64,000 bases of DNA from Thermotogota bacterium (GTDB lineage Bacteria; Thermotogota; Thermotogae; Thermotogales; Thermotogaceae), in contig JAUQPE010000029.1 in NCBI GenBank assembly GCA_030550515.1, forward strand, positions 124,001 to 188,000. The letters run 5' to 3'. Within the stretch, counting starts at the first letter, position 1, and the number at the start of each line of letters is the position of its first letter. The translations under genes and the position numbers were made by a program. This document shows positions 60,168 through 64,000 of the stretch, piece by piece. The notes below the pieces were generated by a model that saw only the letters and a list, made by a program, of their open reading frames with translations, made no database searches and was not told where the DNA came from.

Positions 60168-60827
60168 ATGATAGTTCTGGAGGCGTACACGAGACAACCA
60201 AAAGGAAAGCGAGAAGCGAGGAGGTTCAAGAGAGCCGGAGAGGTTTTGGGAATAGTTTACGGTCCTGCGACAACTCCCATTCCCATAAGGATCAAACGGT
60301 CGGCGTTTGAAAAGTTCTTCTCCGGCGTCTCAGAAACGGAACCGATACAACTCATCATCAAAAACGAAAACGAAGAAGTTGTGAACCAGAAGCTCGTCTT
60401 TTTGAAGTCGATCCAAAGAGACAAAATAACGGAAGTTGTGGTGCATGTGGATTTCTACGAGCCGATGAAAGGTCACAAGATGCGCATCAACGTTCCCATC
60501 AAAGTGGTAGGAAAGCCTGTGGGCGTCGAAAAGGGAGGTTTCCTGGAGCTCGTTCACGAAGAACTCCCAGTGGAGACGGATCCCGACAAGGTACCAAAAG
60601 AGATCGAAGTGGACGTTTCCGAGCTGGATCTTGGAGACTCCATACACGTGAGGGACCTCAAGCTACCCGAAGATGTGAAGTGCCTCCTCTCTGAGAACGA
60701 GGTTGTAGCCTTGGTGATGGTACCAAAAGAAGTGGTGCTTGAAGAAAAAGCTGCAGGAGCGGAAGAGATAGAAGAACCGGAAGTGATAAGGAAGGGAAAG
60801 AAAGAGGAAGAAGAAGAGGAAAAGTGA
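60168..60827 (+). CDS. rplY: 50S ribosomal protein L25/general stress protein Ctc
   Basis: 219 aa, the long Ctc form: N-terminal 5S rRNA-binding L25 domain (LEAYTRQPKGKREARRFKRAGEVLGIVYG, FLKSIQRDKITEVVVHVDFYE) and a C-terminal TL5-like beta domain (VGKPVGVEKGGFLELVHEELPVE...DVSELDLGDSIHVRDLKLPEDV), ending in a Glu/Lys tail. Position before pth is typical. Confidence 0.95.
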   Translation: MIVLEAYTRQPKGKREARRFKRAGEVLGIVYGPATTPIPIRIKRSAFEKFFSGVSETEPIQLIIKNENEEVVNQKLVFLKSIQRDKITEVVVHVDFYEPMKGHKMRINVPIKVVGKPVGVEKGGFLELVHEELPVETDPDKVPKEIEVDVSELDLGDSIHVRDLKLPEDVKCLLSENEVVALVMVPKEVVLEEKAAGAEEIEEPEVIRKGKKEEEEEEK

Positions 60828-60833
60828 GAGGAC

Positions 60834-61403
60834 ATGGTAGTGGTGGGGCTCGGAAATCCAGGCCCACGTTATGCCTTCACAAGGCATAACGTGGGTTTCC
60901 TCTTTCTCGATCACCTCCTGAAAGGAAGAGGGGAATGGAAGCATTACAAGAACTTCCTTTGGACAAGTAAGAAGTTGCTGGAGCAACAAGAGGTAGTGCT
61001 GGTGAAACCTTTGACCTTCATGAACCTCAGTGGATTAGCTGTTCTGGAGGTTTTGAGGTCCTTCGATGTGGGAGTGGGTGATATAATAGTTGTGTACGAC
61101 GATGCGAGCTTGAGGTTGGGAAAAATCAGGATAAGGAAAAGGGGTTCAGACGGGGGACACAACGGAATGAAGTCCATAATAGAAGCCTTGGGAACGGAAG
61201 AGATCGCACGGATCAGGATAGGTATAGGTGAGAAACCAAAGGACGTGGACCTAGTAAGTTTTGTGCTCGGTGGGTTTTCTGAGGAGGAGTTCGCCGTCTT
61301 GCAAAAGGTGTTTGACGTGACAGAGGATGCTTTGAAGATGATCCTGACGGATGGGATAGACAAAGCGATGTCCGTATTTAACGCTTCAGAGGTGAGAGGA
61401 TGA
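60834..61403 (+). CDS. pth: Peptidyl-tRNA hydrolase
   Basis: 189 aa: [23 protein letters not shown] (catalytic His in RHN), [44 protein letters not shown] and [11 protein letters not shown]. Recycles peptidyl-tRNA released from ribosomes. The first motif is encoded by a perfect 15-bp hairpin (60863-60895). Overlaps the next gene by 4 bases. Confidence 0.96.
   Translation: MVVVGLGNPGPRYAFTRHNVGFLFLDHLLKGRGEWKHYKNFLWTSKKLLEQQEVVLVKPLTFMNLSGLAVLEVLRSFDVGVGDIIVVYDDASLRLGKIRIRKRGSDGGHNGMKSIIEALGTEEIARIRIGIGEKPKDVDLVSFVLGGFSEEEFAVLQKVFDVTEDALKMILTDGIDKAMSVFNASEVRG
60863..60895 (+). other. Perfect 15-bp hairpin inside the pth coding region
   Basis: CCCACGTTATGCCTT and AAGGCATAACGTGGG are exact complements around a CAC loop, 30-62 bases after the pth ATG, encoding [11 protein letters not shown]. 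Two G-U pairs could extend it. Both arms encode conserved residues, so codon choice has made them complementary. Confidence 0.65.
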
Positions 61404-61828
61404 AATGTCTTGGGTGCGATAGAGAGGCTTTTCACATTTACAAAGTAGATTTCGATGGTGTTGAGAAATCGATCGCGTACTGCCCTGGCTGCTTGAAGAG
61501 AGCGGTCTTCGGTGGTTTGCCAACAGCGAGAGTCTCCACGAGGGTCCTTTTCAAAGATTCGTTTCGGAAGGCAAAGAACAGGAACTTGATCGCGGACACG
61601 TTCACGCTCGGCATGTTCTTGTCCTCCGAAGTACCGTTGTTCTTGCTCGAGAGCTTGTTTGGAAGTTTCTGGAACAGCGAACAGGAGAAGGAGAATTTCC
61701 TAAACGAAAGAAGGATCGCTTTCCTCGAGAGAAAGTTGAAGGAAGCCGTCAAGTCCGAAGATTACAAGAGGGCAAACCACATAAAGGAGTTGATCTCACA
61801 GATAAAGAACAGATCGGATGTGAAATAA
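61400..61828 (+). CDS. UVR-motif, zinc-ribbon-like protein
   Basis: 142 aa: N-terminal CLGC...CPGC (about residues 3-31, likely zinc), a middle with hydrophobic helices, and a C-terminal UVR motif ([31 protein letters not shown]) as in UvrB/UvrC/McsA. McsA-like arrangement, but no kinase or clp gene is adjacent. Function unknown. ATG overlaps the pth stop. Last gene of the operon. Confidence 0.8.
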   Translation: MKCLGCDREAFHIYKVDFDGVEKSIAYCPGCLKRAVFGGLPTARVSTRVLFKDSFRKAKNRNLIADTFTLGMFLSSEVPLFLLESLFGSFWNSEQEKENFLNERRIAFLERKLKEAVKSEDYKRANHIKELISQIKNRSDVK

Positions 61829-61850
61829 GGGGGGCAACCCCCCTATCTTT
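61829..61850. terminator. Shared GC hairpin between convergent genes
   Basis: GGGGGG, CAA loop, CCCCCC right after the UVR gene stop, then TATCTTTT on the plus strand. Six G-C pairs with a U-rich trail suit an intrinsic terminator for the glmU-pth operon; the minus-strand side also ends the beta-mannosidase gene, whose stop codon lies in the arm. Confidence 0.7.
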
Positions 61851-64000
61851 TCAGATAATCGTAGAGGCTTTTCACGGCGTAGAATTCCCCGGGTAGGTTA
61901 ACCTTCCTCTCCTCAAAGGGTTTCAAGAACAAGAAATTGTCCTCCAGTTCTTCGTCGTTTTCCGAAAGTATCCTCACCCCGAAAGCCGGTTTTTTCGCCC
62001 TCAGCGTCAGCAAGCGTCCAGCTACCGTCACATCGATTTCTGGGTCTTTTAACTCCAGGTCCCTCCACTTTTTGAAGACCTTGTAGTTCGAAAAGACCCT
62101 CCCCTCAACCTCGACGTCCACGAAGAACGCCACGTTGTAATCCGACCATTCCAAGTTGTCGACGACCACCACACCGTCTTCCGGCAAAGTGACGTTGTAT
62201 TCCTTGACCAACCTTTCTTTCCCGTCGAAGCCGTACACCTTCAACACGCCTTTCGCGTTTACGGTTTTTCTGAGATCGTTCACGACGAGAAACACAAGTT
62301 CCTTCCCGGTTTTCTTCAAAACTGGTAACACGTCCGCGAAGAACCTTTTCGCGTAGTAATAGAGAGCCTTTGGACGCTTAAAGTAATCCACGGCAGACCA
62401 GCTGAAGACGGGCCAACTGTCGTTCAACTGCCAGAACAGCGTTCCAGCGGTCTTGTACTTCCTGCTTCTCCAGTGTTCAACCCCGAACTTTATAGCCTCT
62501 GCTTGGTTCAACTGGGAGAGGTACACAAAGCTCTCGAAGTCTTTGTACTCCCCGAAGTTACCAACGATGAACCTCACCAACCTCTCCTGTCCTTCCACCT
62601 GCTTGTTGTGTTTGAGCATCACGGGATGGAACACTCTCCTTTCATCTTCTTTCGCGAAGAACTCTATCGTCTTCACGTGTGGGGCCCCTTGGAAACCGAA
62701 CTCGCTGATGAACTTGCCTCCTTCCTCCTCGTACTGGTCGTAGTTCACCCATCCGCTCCACACGTTCCAAACATGCCTGTCACCTTCTCGTTCGCTGTTT
62801 GCGCGTTCTCCACCGTATGGGCTGGAAACCCAGTAAGGGGTTTTGGGGTCCTCCTCGGCACATATCTTCGGGAAATCGAAGAGGTACAACCTGTTGCCGA
62901 GGTTCAGACCTTCGACCTTTTTGTTCATGATGCCCCACTCTTCGAAACCCCAGTTGTTCTCGTTGTTGCCACACCACAAGACTATGCACGCGTGGTGCCT
63001 CAACTTCCTCACGATCTTTCGAGCCTCTTCGTTGGCCAGCCTTCTGAACCAAGGTAGATGATCCGGATACTCGAGGCAGGCGTACATGAAGTCTTGCCAG
63101 ACCATGATACCCATCTCGTCGCAGAGCGAGTAGAAAGCGTCGTGTTCGTATATTCCCCCACCCCACACCCTGAGCATGTTCATGTTGGCGTCCTTCGCCA
63201 TCTTGAGAAGTTTTTTGTAATCGTCCTCGCTCAACCAAGTCAACACGTTGTCCGCTGGTATCCAGTTTGCTCCTTTTGCGAAGACCTTCTTCCCGTTCAC
63301 CTCGAAAATGAAAGTTCTACCTTCTTCGTCGGGCTCTTGGATGATTCTCACCGTCCTAAAACCGATCCTCTTACTCTCCCTGTAGATTTCGTTCCCGTTC
63401 CTTTTCAAGACAAAGTCAAAACCGTACAGATGAGGTTCTCCCACGTTCCACGGATACCAAAGTTTCAGGCCTTTTATTCTCGCGAGCCCTTCGAAGTAGA
63501 GTTCTCCTTCCTTCTCCTTGACCTCGAATTCTCCCAAAAGTCCCCCATCAACAAAGACGGAGACGCTCAAACCATCTTTTCCCACCTTCGAGGTGATGTG
63601 GCCCGTGACCTTTATCGTACCGTCACCACCTTCGTACTCGAGAAGGTACGCCGTGGAATCGTGCAGGCGAGCCCCCTTGTGCAACTCGAGGTACACAGGT
63701 TTCCAAATGCCCGACGTGACGATCCTCGCTCCCCAATCCCAACCATACGAGTACTGGGCTTTCCTTATGTAACCCCTCACGCTCTCCTCGGGACCACCCA
63801 TTTTCCCGTAGTTCTGCTCTAGGGCCTTCGGGACCAGCACAGGAGACTTTATGTGAACCCGCAGCTTGTTCCCACTCTTGAGGAGGCGTTTTACATCAAA
63901 CCTGTACTCTAGGAACATGTCCTCGGTACTACCAAGAAAAACGTCGTTCAAGTACACATCCGAGAGCGTGTCTATCCCCTCGAACACGAGATCCACGTAG
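61843..64000 (-). CDS. Beta-mannosidase, GH2 (5' end beyond the window)
   Basis: 719 codons open to the right edge; the natural protein is longer (I recall about 785 aa for T. maritima TM1624), so the N-terminus is missing. GH2 jelly-roll start (LVFEGIDTLSDVYLNDVFLGST), then IPADNVLTW, NMLRVWGGGIYEHDAFYSLCDEMGIMVWQDFMYACLEYP, the acid/base Glu in WCGNNENNWGFEEW and the nucleophile Glu in FISEFGFQGAPHV. FWQLNDSWPVFSWSAVDYF is typical of beta-mannosidases. No signal peptide can be judged. Hydrolyses terminal beta-mannosides in mannan use; substrate is inferred from family. Confidence 0.93.
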   Translation of the reverse strand, partial: YVDLVFEGIDTLSDVYLNDVFLGSTEDMFLEYRFDVKRLLKSGNKLRVHIKSPVLVPKALEQNYGKMGGPEESVRGYIRKAQYSYGWDWGARIVTSGIWKPVYLELHKGARLHDSTAYLLEYEGGDGTIKVTGHITSKVGKDGLSVSVFVDGGLLGEFEVKEKEGELYFEGLARIKGLKLWYPWNVGEPHLYGFDFVLKRNGNEIYRESKRIGFRTVRIIQEPDEEGRTFIFEVNGKKVFAKGANWIPADNVLTWLSEDDYKKLLKMAKDANMNMLRVWGGGIYEHDAFYSLCDEMGIMVWQDFMYACLEYPDHLPWFRRLANEEARKIVRKLRHHACIVLWCGNNENNWGFEEWGIMNKKVEGLNLGNRLYLFDFPKICAEEDPKTPYWVSSPYGGERANSEREGDRHVWNVWSGWVNYDQYEEEGGKFISEFGFQGAPHVKTIEFFAKEDERRVFHPVMLKHNKQVEGQERLVRFIVGNFGEYKDFESFVYLSQLNQAEAIKFGVEHWRSRKYKTAGTLFWQLNDSWPVFSWSAVDYFKRPKALYYYAKRFFADVLPVLKKTGKELVFLVVNDLRKTVNAKGVLKVYGFDGKERLVKEYNVTLPEDGVVVVDNLEWSDYNVAFFVDVEVEGRVFSNYKVFKKWRDLELKDPEIDVTVAGRLLTLRAKKPAFGVRILSENDEELEDNFLFLKPFEERKVNLPGEFYAVKSLYDYLKR

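Overview
The window is a 64 kb stretch of a hyperthermophilic bacterium of the order Thermotogales, most likely Thermotoga or a close relative. The evidence is the gene order and proteins that, from memory, match the Thermotoga maritima blocks TM1461-TM1505, TM1508-TM1523 and TM1624-TM1642: a fused PyrB-PyrI aspartate transcarbamoylase, the T. maritima-type lysine riboswitch, NfnAB, Mre11/Rad50, a thermostable dihydrofolate reductase and a GH2 beta-mannosidase. The proteins differ at many positions from those I remember, so this is probably not T. maritima itself. Genes are tightly packed, usually with 1-4 base stop/start overlaps, and many begin with TTG or GTG.

Layout. 1-2986 (minus): cobO-psuG-rpmH-rnpA-yidD-yidC, with L34 lying inside a longer open frame of the RNase P protein. 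3036-5674 (plus): engB, then a 28-residue hydrophobic peptide gene inside a 240-base segment bounded by inverted repeats, a membrane HD-GYP protein and a DUF5317 membrane protein. 5607-8772 (minus): rho, glk and degV. 8836-28190 (minus): one run of translation genes in the order str-S10-spc-alpha (rpsL to rplQ, with infA, map, adk, secY, rpoA), read from a consensus promoter at 28230-28258. 28485-34391 (plus): phoH, a PgpH-type c-di-AMP hydrolase, ybeY, DUF1015, a membrane zinc protease and rsmB.

34361-43860 (minus): a lysine/diaminopimelate operon (asd, dapF, dapA, dapB, dapH, lysC, lysA, M20 deacetylase) headed by a lysine riboswitch with its terminator and promoter, and followed by a Fur-family gene, a small membrane protein and tmcAL. 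44192-56714 (minus): tsaE, lon, a TPR-like protein, mre11, rad50, a HEAT protein, an ABC ATPase, nfnA, nfnB, folA and pyrBI. 56753-61828 (plus): DUF72, a small acidic protein, glmU, prs, rplY, pth and a UVR-motif protein, ending in a GC-rich hairpin shared with the convergent beta-mannosidase gene that runs off the right edge.

Most of the genes are conserved housekeeping genes; the unusual features are regulatory or structural. The strongest are: (1) the peptide/inverted-repeat/HD-GYP locus at 3594-5171, whose sensor half is much AT-richer than its output half; (2) a U7 tract followed by a terminator that contains the folA stop codon, just before pyrBI, which has the layout of UTP-sensitive, translation-coupled attenuation; (3) a 43-nt tract with no A and only three G in the rho leader, which looks like a rut-type autoregulatory site; (4) perfect 15-bp hairpins inside the 5' coding parts of rsmB and pth; (5) the nested rpmH/rnpA arrangement. 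No tRNA, rRNA, CRISPR array, insertion sequence or prophage was seen.
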